From Siphonodentalium dalli (lineage: Eukaryota > Mollusca > Scaphopoda > Gadilida > Siphonodentaliidae): DNA of 64,000 nucleotides. The stretch's first letter is position 1; each line of letters begins with the position of its first letter. The translations under genes and the position numbers were made by a program. The notes beneath the pieces are model-generated. The model was not told the DNA's origin, ran no database searches, and saw only the letters and a program-made list of their open reading frames with translations. Of the stretch, positions 1-12,049 are shown piece after piece. The stretch spans positions 89,071,980-89,135,979 of the forward strand of contig CP136063.1 in NCBI GenBank assembly GCA_032622095.1. The letters run 5' to 3'.

Positions 1-276
1 TTCGCGCATGCGCAGACGAGATCTCGGAAACGGGTGGAGCTATCGACTTGAAATTTGGTATGTGAATGTATCTTGCCCCGGATACGAATTTTATCTGGTC
101 GCCGAGCCCGTGCGACGCCAGCTTCGCGCATGCGCAGACCAGATATCGGAAACGGGTGGAGCTATCGACTTGGAAATTTGGTTTTTGAATAGCGCGGACT
201 TGAAATTTGGTTTTTGAATAGCCCGGACAACGTCGGGCTCATCGGCTAGTCTATTATATATTTTGGAAGATCTGGC

Positions 277-314
<38 letters not shown>

Positions 315-1150
315 CGCGATGAACTCGAAAACGGCCTAGCCGATTTCGATGAAACTTGGTGTGTGGGGGTATTTTCGGACGTGACCTTGACCTTGAAATC
401 GGGTCAATTCAAGGTCAAATCGCCAATTTTGATGGGATTTCGACGAAATGTTATACGTAGGGTTACTTTTGTCTAATGAGTGCTTTGGACGGGTCAAATC
501 GTGACCCCGACATGACCTTCACCTTCAAAATGATCAATTCAAGGTCAAATCGGGTAAAACCGGATAGATTTCGACGGGCCCATTTGTCGGGTACTTTTGT
601 CCGGGCAGTGTTTTGGACTGGTCAAATCGTGACCCCACTTGACCTTGACCTTCAAAATGGACATTTCAAGGTCAAAGCCCGGACGAAGTCGGGTCACCTT
701 CTTAATTTGCCCGTGCGACGTGACATTGACCTTGAAATCGGGTCATTTCAAGGTCAAACGCCCGAATATCACGGGATTTCGATGAAAATTAGTGTCTGGG
801 GATACTTTCGTATGGGGAGTCTCATAATCCTATTCATTTGCCCGTGCGACATGACCTTGACCTTCAAATCGGGTCAATTCAAGGTCAAATCGCGAATTTT
901 GATGGGATTTCCACGAAATTTGATACATAGGGTTACTGACTGTTTTGGACGGGTCAAATCGTGACCCCGACCTGACCTTGACCTTCAAAATTATCACTTC
1001 AAGGTCAAATCGGGTAAAACAGGATGGATTTCGACGGGTACTTTTGTCGGGTACTTTGTCCGGGCAGTGTTTTGGACGGGTCAAATCGTTACTCCACCTG
1101 ACCATGACCTTCAAAATGGACAATTCAAGGTCAAAGCCCGGACGAAGTCG
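1..1150 (+). repeat. AGGTCA-rich repeat block (family H), + orientation
   Basis: Positions 1-240 hold two near copies of a segment with GCGCATGCGCAGA and GGGTGGAGCTATCGACTTG. A (GT)n tract and the phrase TTCGCGATGAACTCGAAAACGG follow. From about 380 to 1150 a unit of roughly 120 bp recurs with TGACCTTGACCTT on one side and TTCAAGGTCA on the other. The same family lies in reverse orientation at 59060-59775. Several open frames of 60-160 codons cross the block on both strands, but they mirror the repeat and look non-coding. Confidence 0.8.
281..312. repeat. (TG)16 microsatellite
   Basis: Uninterrupted TG dinucleotide run of 32 bp inside the family H repeat. The reverse copy near 59735 has only a short (AC)n, so the expansion is specific to this copy. 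Confidence 0.95.
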
Positions 1151-1159
1151 GGTCATCTT

Positions 1160-1212
1160 CTAGTATTTTATATAATGTAATCTGGGGGTTCGAAAATTAA
1201 GTGGGCCTTTAA
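1160..1212 (+). repeat. Family G end fragment
   Basis: The segment TATATAATGTAATCTGGGGG followed by TTCGAAAATTAAGTGGGCCTTTAA matches the right end of the family G repeat at 14583-15009 and the fragment ending near 10752. Confidence 0.6.
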
Positions 1213-1434
1213 GCTGATGTGTTTACGAGAAAATGTACAATAATAAAACAGGGAGGTTTAGATCGAGAACTTCTAACTTGAACATTTGGTCGCTATCAGC
1301 CACCGTGATGCACGGTACGATGAGACATGTAATCGCCGGTCGTTTTCGTTTACGGATATATATCATCCATGCATATATGATAAGTTTCAGAGCGCTCTGT
1401 TGCCGGATACAGTATTATGTAGGACGAAGTGAGA

Positions 1435-1835
1435 TTAAAGGTACTCAATCCGCCCCATATAATCAGATTCCAACAACAACAACAACATTTTTAGAAATTC
1501 CGCTTCAGTTATCAAAATCAATTAATTGCCCAAAAATAAGGCTAACCACTGTCAACTATAATATATAATTGCCCGAATCAACATGTTGTTCGGCGAAATT
1601 TGGCCTCATTATTAACACAAAGACTCTTGATTTTAGAGTTATCCATCTTCATCCGCAATTTGGTCCCAGACCCTCATAGACTGGGCAACAAATAAGTCTC
1701 GATGGTGAAAAATAATAGATTTCAAAAATCGATATCTAATAAATCTGAGCTTTGATAGGTGGTTGCCTCGAATCGAATTAAATATTGTTTACCCCAAATC
1801 TAAATAATAATTGAGGGGCACTTAATTAAGCAATA
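1435..1835 (+). mobile_element. Family D MITE, truncated right end
   Basis: Begins TTAAAGGTACTCAATCC. The interior (CAGATTCCAACAACA, then TTATCAAAATCAATTAATTGCC, then CATCTTCATCCGCAATTTGG) matches copies at 9102, 11439, 24936 and 30660. The right end ATGCATCTTTAA is missing here. The TTAA at the start fits a TTAA target-site duplication, so a piggyBac-like origin is possible. Confidence 0.7.
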
Positions 1836-2366
1836 TGAATATCAATCTCGCTGAGCCTCATATGAAACTATGTCTAACACCTTGGAACCCTGTTACTCGC
1901 TCATCATGGTTTCCATGTGAGAACTTGACTTACCGATACGCAAGCTGCAATATAGAGTTCAGTCCCCTCGCTACGCCAGTCTTACCGTTGCCATCATGTA
2001 TATTTTCGTAATTAAATCTAACATTTTAAATTTAAGTGTTTTGTCAGTTACATTTCATTCTCGCTTGATCTAGCCAATTTTAATATGAATATGGACAGTT
2101 CGGTTTCTCAGAATAATGCGAATTAAATGTAACCGACAAAATAAACAAATGGGGATCTTTTGAGGTCTGGAATCTGATTGGAAGTATAGAGTCGACTATT
2201 CAATTCTAATATAAGACCACACTAGAAATATTGGTTTGAAAATTTAAATATTAGACCATACTCTTAACCTATCTCAACCAATCAAAATCAGAAAGAGAAT
2301 AGAAATATCGAAGAAATACACGATTCATAAGAGAACGAGAGTAGCACAAAACGGGAGTTGGTATAG
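1836..2366. other. No recognised feature
   Basis: AT-rich unique-looking sequence. I see no splice-framed exon, repeat match or open frame of interest. Confidence 0.5.
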
Positions 2367-3607
2367 TAGGGCCCTGCGAATCGAGCATTTTAATTACGAA
2401 TCGAATCTTGAATCGAAACCGCCAAATGATTCTGAATCGATCGAATCTCTAATACAATAATTGCACCATGCATGTAGATATCACTTGACTTAGTGGTGCT
2501 GAAGGGGTCACTCTCACCAAAAAAAGTGCTGAAGGGTACACAGGGTTTGGAAAATGTGCTGAAGGGTACACAGTGTTTGTGATCGGCACTAACACCGTTT
2601 CTAAACTGTATTTCTGAAAGTCTGATGCCCATTAGCAGTTTGTTTTCTGTTCATTTTCATGTTCTTTGGAACGCAAACAATCGTTCTCTAACAGAAATCA
2701 TGGCAGATACGAATACTAAACGTCATTTAAAACGCGATTTCAAATCCTGTGTACCCTTCAGCACATTTTAAAATCCTGTGTACCCTTCAGCACATTTTAA
2801 AATCCTGTGTACCCTTCAGCACTTTTTTTGGTGAGAGTGACCCTTTCAGCCTTAGTGGCCGTATACCGATATCAATAATTAGTTACTCACTTCATAACGG
2901 CGATAAGTGATCGTCAGCATACAATGTTAATAGAATCTATAAATGGATCAAAGGCATACTTTGCGTCCATCTCTGCTATGCAATAATGAAATATTATCAG
3001 AAACAATAATGAAGTCAGTAAGCAATCGCAGTCACGCAGCCGAAGTTCGACATATATGTGAATGTTTGCAAGATCGGTCATACATCAGTCAGACAATGCT
3101 TCGGTAGTCTACTAGCTCAATCGACGACAGTGTTTTTTTTTGTATGTGTGGGCTTTCGTTGGTATCATACTTATATTTATTATGTTTTCATTAACTTTTT
3201 AATAAAAATATAAATCATATCCCCACTCCCAGAAGACTCTCAAGATGTTATCCTATTCTCAGCACTGCGTCATGACGTCAATCTTTAAAGCGTCATTTGG
3301 GTATTATTGCGCGTTATTTTAACAGAAATGGCTGGTGATGTTGTATAGTTTTAAGAACGTATTAGGTCTGACCTTGTGTTTCATTGTAGTCTGCATCTCA
3401 CTTGAGGAGAAAATACGTACGCTGCTCAGAACAGTTAACTATTGTCTATATCTTCGCGAAAAAGTCATGTGGTCTGTTGAAGAAGTTAGAATGCAACTGG
3501 TGTCGTTGATTCAGTACCAATCAATTCAGGACAGCCTATTTCTAATCTCATCAAATCAGATGAAAGATTCCGAATTGCATCGAATCAAATCGATTCGCAG
3601 GGCCCTA
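2367..3607. mobile_element. Family K hAT-like foldback, copy 1, interrupted by a family J element
   Basis: Terminal inverted repeats TAGGGCCCTGCGAATCGA (left) and TCGATTCGCAGGGCCCTA (right) bound the element, with further GAATCGA-rich subterminal sequence. The flanks GTTGGTATAG and GTGGGTATAG are a near-perfect direct repeat (one mismatch). A family J element is inserted at 2497-2850. The TAGGG...CCCTA ends and the clean 8-bp duplication of copy 2 (19840) suggest a hAT-type non-autonomous element. No transposase frame is visible. Confidence 0.7.
2497..2850. mobile_element. Family J foldback element, copy 1 (8-bp TSD)
   Basis: Starts TGCTGAAGGGGTCACTCTCA and ends in the inverse GTGACCCTTTCAGC. 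Within each arm GTGCTGAAGGGTACACAG (or its inverse) is iterated, giving a foldback. Flanked by the perfect 8-bp direct repeat CTTAGTGG (2489-2496 and 2851-2858), a hAT-like signature. Non-coding. Confidence 0.8.
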
Positions 3608-3621
3608 GTGGGTATAGTTGG

Positions 3622-3946
3622 GCTGAAGGGGTCACTCTCATCAAAAAAGGTGCTGAAGGGTACACATGTTTTTCAAAATGTGCTGAAGGGTACACAGGTT
3701 TTGAAATGTCGTTCTAAATGAAATTCAGTTTTCGTATCTGCCATGATTTCTGTTAGAGATTAATTGTTTACGTTCCAATGAATATTAAAATGTACTGACA
3801 ATAAACTGCTAATGGGCGCCAGACATTCATAAACACAATTTAAGTAGCGATGTTCGTGCCGATCACAAATCCTGTGTACCCTTTAGCACATTTTCAAACC
3901 CTCTGTACCCTTCAGCACTTTTTTTGGTGAGATTGACCCCTTCAGC
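3622..3946. mobile_element. Family J foldback element, copy 2
   Basis: Same ends as the copy at 2497 (GCTGAAGGGGTCACTCTCA ... GACCCCTTCAGC) and the same iterated GTACCCTTCAGCAC arms. Flanked by the direct repeat TATAGTTGG (3613-3621 and 3947-3955). It lies just outside the right end of family K copy 1. Confidence 0.8.
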
Positions 3947-3955
3947 TATAGTTGG

Positions 3956-6900
3956 ATAGCTTCATTGTGGAAATTCCAGTTGCATATCTCCCTCAACTGA
4001 ATTTCCAAAAATTTCTAGCTGTTGGATAGATTTGCCAATCAAACACTCACTAGGTGTGAAATCTCCAGTTGTTAAACCCTTTGAGACACAAAAATATGAA
4101 CATGTGTTGGCCTAAAACTAAATCTTACGATAAAAATATCCCAGTAATCTCAACCATTAAGTTTTCAGTCTGAAAGTCTTAACAGTTGAATATTTTTTGC
4201 GGCGTCCAGTGCTTGCCCATACAATGGCGAGAAAACATGTCATATCGATACCGCTAAGATATTTAACACATTTGTATGTAACGAGTTGGTGGCGACCAAA
4301 ATATTTTTACCAGTCTGATGAATGACAATTTTATAAAACACCGTGCATGTTATTCCATGCAGAACCTGGCCACCTAACATAATTAATATGTCAATGTATG
4401 TTGTTCCAAATATATCCGTTGACTATTCGGGCTGGTTGCAATAATTTCAACAAACCAGTGAGTTACGGGCGGACATGGCATTAGGCATTTAACATAGTGG
4501 CCAGGTAGCAATGTCGAATGCATGCCTCTTAATTAGCCAAATTTCTAATGGCATATGTTAATGTCATTTATAATTGGTCATACTGTAGGTGTATGTCCAT
4601 AAATTGATGTAATCTCAAACAATCGAATACAATCAGTACGACTGTGCTTATAGATACTCTGTGTTGGCTTTATATAGAGCTTATAGAGATCACCATAAAT
4701 GAACGTAAATGTGTGATCAATTGGTACAGGTGATGCATGGTAGGTATTATATTCACAAAGCTGGTGGGGGGGGGGGGGGGGGTTCTCATCAAAAAAGATT
4801 GCAGTGCAAGACTTAGCAGATAGTGTCGAAGGGTATACAACATTGGGGAAAGTAGGAAATGTTACAACTGCTTAAAATTGACGTCTATTCCAGGATAGGT
4901 TTTGTGCTATATATACGGAAAAAGCATAGCATGTGAAACCCCATAAAAGTCACTGCCATGCCCATGGTAATCTTATATGCACAAAAGAAAAATGCATTTA
5001 ATTTTGTAATCTTGCATACATTGTATACCATTTCCACTTTTTACCAAAAGAGGTGCACCCTTCACCACACTCTGAAAGCCTGTGTGTCCGTTCCCTTTTG
5101 ATTATTTATTTACAGGCTTGTTTCTGGAATTACAGTGTACTTGTTTTGTCGTATTTGCACATCCGCATGCCACGCGTGTTCCATATGCATCACGTTGACG
5201 TCATACGACCTACATGACGTTTTCCTCAAGAAACCTGGACTGTCAAATAAAAGCATCATCGCACACGACAAAACAAGATTTGTATATACCGGTATATATG
5301 TGACTGAATAAACCTTGTAAGTCAGTTTTTTTGTGTGTGGAAAATTACGGATTCTAGGACGGGTAGCATCTAACACACACATAATAACGTGTGTGTTATT
5401 AGGTTTGTCGATTCGGCACTTGTGACATCGCGGAATTAAAGACATAAATCGAGGCTGCATGGGCCACTCGTTTTATCCTTCCACACTAGCACTCGGGTCG
5501 TATCTACAAATCCATCAACACACTCGTGTCGTTCTGTGTATTTATTTATATGTAACCCCACCGGCGTCAACAAAGAACAATATGTGTAGCTGATATGAGT
5601 AAAGATGAGCATTCTTCTTAAATTATCAAACTCATTTTTACCACTTCAAAAACATCGATCCAGCGCATGGCCACACAGGCTTGCTTGTCCTAAAAAATCA
5701 GACACACCACTCAGACATTTTTAAATGTGATTATCTACATATCGAACGAAACATATACTCACGACGGCTCTGAATTATTCGTAAATATATAGGCATAGAG
5801 GACTACATCAGCATCTGTACGTAGGACATACCGGTAGATATGTTAATTTGTTTTATAGCACCCATAGGCTAAACGAAAAGAGGGAATACAATATATGCTG
5901 ACAACAAATCTGAATAACTAAACATTCTATTTGGAAGACAATTACCTTCAAGCTAAACTAAGAAAATATGGGCATCTGCACTGTTTACGGAGAACGATAG
6001 GCTATACCTACGTTTTAACGACCATATTGGTTGCCATCTTGTCAATTCATGTCTGATTTCACTTTAAAGATTATTTTACTTCGAATACACCAAATAATAT
6101 TATGTTGTAATGTTAATTAAAACTTCACATTGTGATTAATAAACTGATTACACAGCTGAATTACAGATAATAGATTATAGATTTTGCCAATCGATAGAAG
6201 AGAGGTAACTCTAAATATGCTCATGGGAAGATAACTCTAGTAAATTTTTGGCGGGAAATGCGACGGCGGTTCGGACGACGGCAGTTCGGTGACAAAATAT
6301 CAGCAAACATCGTCACCAATGAACAGTCCGAAGAGTGGACATGACCATGTATATGTGAGGTAGTCTATCCGACATCTAGTCAAATAATTATAGAATGAAC
6401 TTATAGTAGAAAGGGACGTGACGACATGGGGTGGTTTTGGAATGTTAGACTTTCCAAATGTTCTATGGGAGACCAAATTCACATCTATTAATATTTTGAA
6501 TGATAAGAAAACACTTTGATCTGCTGTTCCTTATTCAGTTAAATCCTGTTATTTCAATATTTACTCAGAGGTGATTAAAGGTAGTCATTATGTGTCAATA
6601 ATTGCTTTTATGCTCTTTTGAATTTTAATTGCCTTTCAGTGCAATTGAATTGCGTGCTTCAGTGCAATTATTAATAAATGTAAATTTGGCCTCATACTTT
6701 CACACATTTTATTGGGTCAAAAGTTTTCATAGCTTGTATTTTACATCTATTTCTTTATACCCGACTTTAACTAAAATTGATCTAATACTATCATGACAGG
6801 GACATTTCCACCTCCCTTGGTTTGAATTTTCAAACTGGTTACCCAAGGTTTCCAACTGTTGAAATTTCCAAACCAACCTCCCCCCCCCCACCCACTATAG

Positions 6901-6961
6901 ATGGAAATGTTCGAGCTGATGGCCATTTCAGTCCAAAATAAAAAAAATTCCCCACTAAATA
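3956..6961. other. No gene recognised; one poly-G tract
   Basis: AT-rich sequence with a 17-base G run at 4766-4782. Around 4800-5100 there are weak echoes of family J (GAAGGGTATACAAC, GTGCACCCTTCACC). A reverse-strand open frame of 116 codons (5110-5460) has no recognisable motif and is not called. Nothing else is supported. Confidence 0.5.
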
Positions 6962-7933
6962 TTAAGGGCTTTGTGGACCCAATTTTTCCAAAATTTAATA
7001 GAGTTCAAATAAAGGATTCTATTCATGTATATTAGTAATAATAGAAACCATGCTCATTGATGCAACATTTTGAGAGTATACTTCATGGTGGATTATGTTA
7101 GAAATACAAAATGTGAACTTTATTGAGATTTAAAAAAATAAAATTTGCAGGCAATGGTCCAAGAAAAACAAACTCCATATCTAAGAATCAAATATTGGAA
7201 TATGTACTGAACACTGTGATGAATAATGTACTACAAATTTTTTTTTATATTTCTTGAGTGATCTTTGATAAAATTACTTTGAACCGGTTGTTGACAAATG
7301 ATATACTAACTTCATAATATGGTTGACTGAGAGCCAGCAGTTCATGGGTCACCCTTTCATGGCTTATGTCCAGTCCAGTGTGAATGACTGTTACCAGTGT
7401 CAACTTCCACATGAGTGATTACCTGAGTGAGTGGTGACCTACTTACCTGAAATAGGGTGGTGGTATGGAGGGTTTGATTGGGGATTAGCATTCTATTGTC
7501 AACAGAGTCCAGAGCAGTTACAATGGTCAGCTGTTAACCCATGCCTGCTACCACCTACATAGCCAATGTTTAAGCAAGTATATATCATTTGTCAACAACC
7601 AGTTCAAAGTAATTTTATCAAAGAACACTCAAGAAATATATTTTTTTTTTGTAGTACATCATTCATCACAGTGTTCAGTACATATTCCCATATTTGATTC
7701 TTAGATATGGAGTTTGTTTTTCTTGGACCATTGCCTGTAAATTTAATTTTTTTAAATCTCAATAAAGTTCACATTTTGTATTTCTAGTATAATCCACCAT
7801 GAAGTATACTCTCAAAATGTTGCATCAATGGGCATGGTTTCTATTATTACTAATATACATGAACAGAATCCTTTATTTGGACTCAATCAAATTTTGGGAA
7901 ATTTTGGAAAAATTGGGTCCACAAAGCCCTTAA
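6962..7933. mobile_element. 972-bp foldback element (family E)
   Basis: A long inverted repeat. The left arm starts TTAAGGGCTTTGTGGACCCA and the right arm ends with its inverse. The arms run about 350 bp, through the GAACCGGTTGTTGACAAATG / CATTTGTCAACAACCAGTTC pair, to a central spacer around 7320-7570. TTAA lies at both ends. No coding content. The right side abuts a family G-like AAAGGCCCATTTAATTTTCG segment (7932 onward). Confidence 0.8.
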
Positions 7934-8315
7934 AGGCCCATTTAATTTTCGTGTCACCAATTTTTTTTTTTTTATAGTGCCTTGAATTTTTAACTTATAT
8001 TAATTGTGTCTGAAATTTCCAACTGTTAAAACCCCCAACCAAAACCACTCCTGTTGCAATAACTGCCACATCCCTGTCATGATTGTGTAAGAAGCTTGGA
8101 ACTTCATTAATCATTTCTGCCCACCCTGCTCCTCAAGTTACTCTGTATATATTGGCATCTCACCATATAAGAGGACAGACAGACGAGTATATCACAGGGG
8201 GTGACCAGAAACTGATAATCGAATAAGAAATCATTCAAATCGGCACTTAATAAACAAGCTTTTAGTAGATACCCCAGTGACAATATACAAGATGTGTAGA
8301 ATGTTGTAATATAAC

Positions 8316-8502
8316 AATAACATGATTTTGGAGGGCGACAGGGCGTTATGGTTTATTAACAGCCCGACAGGAATGATTAACAGCTTGAGGGCCTATATTA
8401 GAGGCCTGAGATACAGTTGGGGACCACTAATAGGCACGAGGGCTGTTAATAATTTCTGGAGGGCCATTAATAAACCATGGCGCCCAACAAAATCATGTTA
8501 TT
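8316..8502. repeat. Palindromic repeat
   Basis: AATAACATGATTTTG at the left is matched by CAAAATCATGTTATT at the right. Internal pairs such as GTTTATTAACAGC/GCTGTTAATAA continue the inversion around a ~60-bp centre. MITE-like, no duplication identified. Confidence 0.7.
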
Positions 8503-8538
8503 ACTATTATTACCACTCCATTTTTACATGATCAGTGA

Positions 8539-8612
8539 CTTGACCGGAAGCGGGTGCCAGGCATTAACGAAAACAAAGCTTCATTAACGCCTGCCACCCG
8601 CTTCCGGTCAAC
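8539..8612. repeat. Short perfect-arm inverted repeat
   Basis: TTGACCGGAAGCGGGTGCCA followed by GGCATTAACG is mirrored by CGTTAACG-type sequence ending CGCTTCCGGTCAA, with a short AAAACAAAGCTT loop. Would form a strong hairpin of about 30 bp. Confidence 0.8.
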
Positions 8613-9101
8613 TTCACCTCAAAATTATGGAATCTTACCTTGCGGGTAAAATAGAGTTAATCTGCTAGAGAATGCCCAAACTCCATACAGCGCCCTCTAT
8701 GCTATCGATGCGATATATCACTGCCACAATGAGTGTACTTTGCAGACGATAAATCTATTTTTACATATCGTCGCTGAACTGTATTTACTACTATTTAGTC
8801 ACCTATTATCTTGTTTTGACCACCAAATTTTTTTTAAAGTTTGCAATAATGGTAATTCTTTCGGTATTGATAAGAACAATATGAACTGAGCAAGACATAG
8901 ACAATTTTAATCCTAAAACATAAGAACTAAAAACACGTAAGAATTCCTTACCAATTAATGTCATTATGGCAGTGGTATCTCAGCGGAGTGATTGGAGATT
9001 ACTCTGCCTGGAGTTTGGAGAATGCCCTGTAAAGTGGTAATAATATAAATTAATTCAAGTCTCTTTTATTATGTAGCATGCTATCATTCACGACTCTCCT
9101 G
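8613..9101. other. No recognised feature
   Basis: AT-rich, no repeat match or exon noticed. Confidence 0.4.
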
Positions 9102-9550
9102 TTAAAGGTACTCAATCTGATTCGATGGTCCCCATATCATCAGATTCCAACAAATATTTTTTTTGAAATGCCGCTTCAGTTATCAGAATCGATTAATTGC
9201 CCAAAAATAATGCTAACCACAGTCAACTATAGTATAAAATTGCCCAAAACGTATTATTTATCAACATATTGCTAAACGAAATTAGGCCGGATTGTCAAAT
9301 ATTTCTAACAGCCACTTGATTTTAGAGTTATCCATCTTCATCCGCAATTTGGTCTGAGACCGTCGACTTGACAAACATTTACCAAAAATTACATATCTCG
9401 GGCAAATAAAATTAAAAAAAAATTCAATATCTGATCCCTCTTGAGCTTTGATGGGTGGGTTCCTCAACTCAAATCAAATATTTTATCCCCCCCCCCCAAA
9501 GCCAAAGAAATAGTAATTTGGGAGTGTTAATTCGGATTATGCATCTTTAA
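9102..9550 (+). mobile_element. Family D MITE, full length
   Basis: Begins TTAAAGGTACTCAATCTGAT and ends TTCGGATTATGCATCTTTAA, so both ends carry TTAA. The interior shares CCCATATCATCAGATTCCAA, CAATTTGGTC and TCGACTCGAATCAAATA-type blocks with the other D copies. The terminal TTAA pair fits a TTAA duplication. Non-coding, about 450 bp. Confidence 0.75.
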
Positions 9551-10349
9551 AATGTTCTTCCTTGAAATGACAGTTATTTTGGGTTTGACCAGGACATTAT
9601 TAAGTGTATATTACCTGCATATTTAAATTTGTTATTCAAAGTTTATATCTACATTATTAGGCATATGTCCATAAATGAAAGTGATGACAGGCAGACGGTC
9701 CTCGAGACCATGTCATCCCTGGCGATATATCTCTACTTATTGTCAAAATTGTAAGGCCTAAAAAAATAATACAATCGTTTCCGGTAATGGAGGGCAAAAA
9801 AAAAGTAGGGAAGGGGGCACAGAAGAATATGCCAAAATAAAAAAATATCTGCACAATATAAAGAGTATCTACAATGAGTCCCAAGTTTATAGCGGAATTT
9901 ACAAAGCGAGTATAAGTATAAGGCCTGCGATGACATTTCATGTATGAACTATGTGGTGTTTGCCCACATAAGGAAATAGTCCCAGATAAATAAAGACTCT
10001 TTGATGTATTTAATGGCATATATTTAAATAAATAATGATTCAAACTCTTCATTCATTTGAGTTTTTTTTTTTTTCACAATTATTTCCCCTTTCTCCACTT
10101 TTTATGCGCCCGTTTTGAAAAAAAAAATGCCTTTTTATGTTAGTGGTTAGTGTTTTATGTTAGTGTTAGTGGTTATGTCTGTCCGTCCATCTGTTTGTTC
10201 GCTTTTTTCATTTCCAGATGATAACTTTAGTAAGTCTGAACTGAATGGACTGAAATTTGGTATGTGGGTTTACTAGCACAAAATACATGTCAAGTTCAAA
10301 TTTGGGTTCCGCCTGCCAATTTTTACCAAAGTGATGGTCATTTTTGTTG
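9551..10349. other. No gene; degenerate family I repeat at about 10150-10349
   Basis: The first 600 bp show nothing recognisable; a reverse-strand frame of 131 codons (9657-10052) has no motif. From 10150 there is TGTCCGTCCATCTG followed by ACTGAAATTTGGTATGTGGG, the signature of the degenerate (CCGT)n-headed family seen repeatedly in this window. Confidence 0.5.
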
Positions 10350-10752
10350 GAATTTGCACTTAATTTTCAATACTATAATTCATCACCATTTGAAATGTCT
10401 GTGTCTCAGAAGATGCCCATAGAGTCTCAGAAATAGAAAATAGCTGAAAGCATAAAAAGATTCCCTAAACTAAACTAAAAATGTATTTTCAATGGAAGGG
10501 GAATAACTCTATCTTTAACATATAGAGTTATTCACCCTCCATTGAAAATAATACATTTTGCACAACAAAACCAGATGAAACATAAGAACAAAAACATGTT
10601 GATAAATGATAACTCAACAAAAACCATATGTTGACAGTTTATTACACCGGATAAGTTGATAATGTTTTGGAGCTTCCTCTTTCAAATGGTATGTAATACC
10701 ATTTATATTTTATATATCTGATCTGGGTGTTCAAAAATTAAGTGGGCCTTTC
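10350..10752 (+). repeat. Family G repeat, partial
   Basis: Shares ACTATAATTCATCACCATTT, GGAGCTTCCTCTTTCAAATGG and AAAAATTAAGTGGGCCTTT with the copy at 14583-15009. Contains a hairpin at about 10491-10545 (GGGGAATAACTCTAT / ATAGAGTTATTCACCC). Confidence 0.7.
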
Positions 10753-11118
10753 AATTCAAGGATAAACATGCATATGGATCTGAATAATTTCCCTAATTTT
10801 GGAAATTTGACTATCCACACCCCACTTTCCATAGGAGCCATTCGAACGGTTTGCTTAGCATTGGCCTTTTATTTCCATTTTAGAACCATTCAAGTACACC
10901 CCTGAAATTGATTGATTTACTATGTAAGGCCAAAAAAAAAAGATTGTATGTTTCACTCTTACAGCACCCTTAAATCACAGGTAAATGATATACTCACTCT
11001 TACATTAAATCACAGGTAAACGATATACTCAGCCTCAAAATTAATAAACTTGCAGACTCAAATAAGCACTGTGCAGGGAGGAAATTTCCCAAGAAAATAA
11101 TAAATGTGCGTGCGTGTA

Positions 11119-11430
11119 GTAGAGTTACATCCCATGTGGCCGATTTATTAACAGATAATTAGTCCCTTGTCTCCGGTGATAAGTGCTGTGTGGGTTTCAA
11201 TGAATTAGGTCACCATTTATAGTTTGGTCAAGGTTACGGTTAATTGATTGATTTGCCGTGCAAGATAATTTGACCCACGGAGATTGAGGCATTGATTCAG
11301 AATGACATCCTACGTTGACATGTAGTTACATCCCATGTGGCCAATTTATTGACAGATATAGTCCCTTGTCTCCTGTGTATAAGTTCTGTGTGGCTTCCAT
11401 GAATTAGGTCACTGTTTATAATTTGGTCAA
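11119..11430 (+). repeat. Two direct copies of a GTTACATCCCATGTGGCC repeat
   Basis: GTTACATCCCATGTGGCC followed by a TTTATT(A/G)ACAGAT...AGTCCCTTGTCTCC block occurs at 11124 and 11327. A longer version, including TTTGACC(C/G)ACGGAGATTGAGG, recurs at about 12818-12960. Dispersed repeat of unknown class. Confidence 0.65.
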
Positions 11431-11438
11431 GGTTACAG

Positions 11439-11859
11439 TTAAAGGTACTCAATCCGATTCGATGGTCCCCATATAATCAGATTCCAACAATATTTTAGAA
11501 ATGCTGCTTCAGTTATCAGAATTGATTAATTGCCCAAAAATAATGCTAACCACTGTCAACTATAGTATAAAATTGCCGGAATCGTGTTATTTATCAACAT
11601 GTTGTTTGACGAAATTTGGTCTTATTAACAAAAAGCCTCATCCCAATTGCAATTTGGTCCGAGACCTTCGGCTCGTCGACTTTTTACTGGGCCACTAATA
11701 TGTCTTAATGGTGAAAATTAATAGATTTTTAAAATCGGTATCTAATAACTCTGAGCTTTGACACATGGGTTCCTCGACTCGAATCAAATATGTTTTACCC
11801 CCGAAACCAAATAAATAGTAATTGAGGGGCGCTTTAATAATCAGATTATGCATCTTTAA
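11439..11859 (+). mobile_element. Family D MITE, full length
   Basis: Starts TTAAAGGTACTCAATCCGAT and ends CAGATTATGCATCTTTAA; TTAA at both ends. Inserted next to the repeat at 11119-11430. Confidence 0.75.
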
Positions 11860-12049
11860 AGATGTATCCAGATTCTATGCTGTATCCAGTATTTAAAATA
11901 ACAATTCTTAGTCAAGGACTTTATATTTCCGAAAATATGTCTGTCAATAGATATCAATTATTTCAGATCTAAAAGGGACAATAATTTTCAGAATGATAAT
12001 GGAACATCCTGAAAATGTTTTGGATTCTTCACCAAGCCGGAAGCTTATA

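Noticed and set aside
476-1156. Overlapping frames of 162 (+) and 108 (-) codons
   Set aside because: Both strands open because of the ~120-bp GGTCA repeat; they repeat the same peptide phrases and lack any domain.
5110-5460. 116-codon reverse-strand frame
   Set aside because: No recognised motif, no splice framing; composition like surrounding non-coding DNA.
9657-10052. 131-codon reverse-strand frame
   Set aside because: Low-complexity, no motif; chance open frame in AT-rich DNA.
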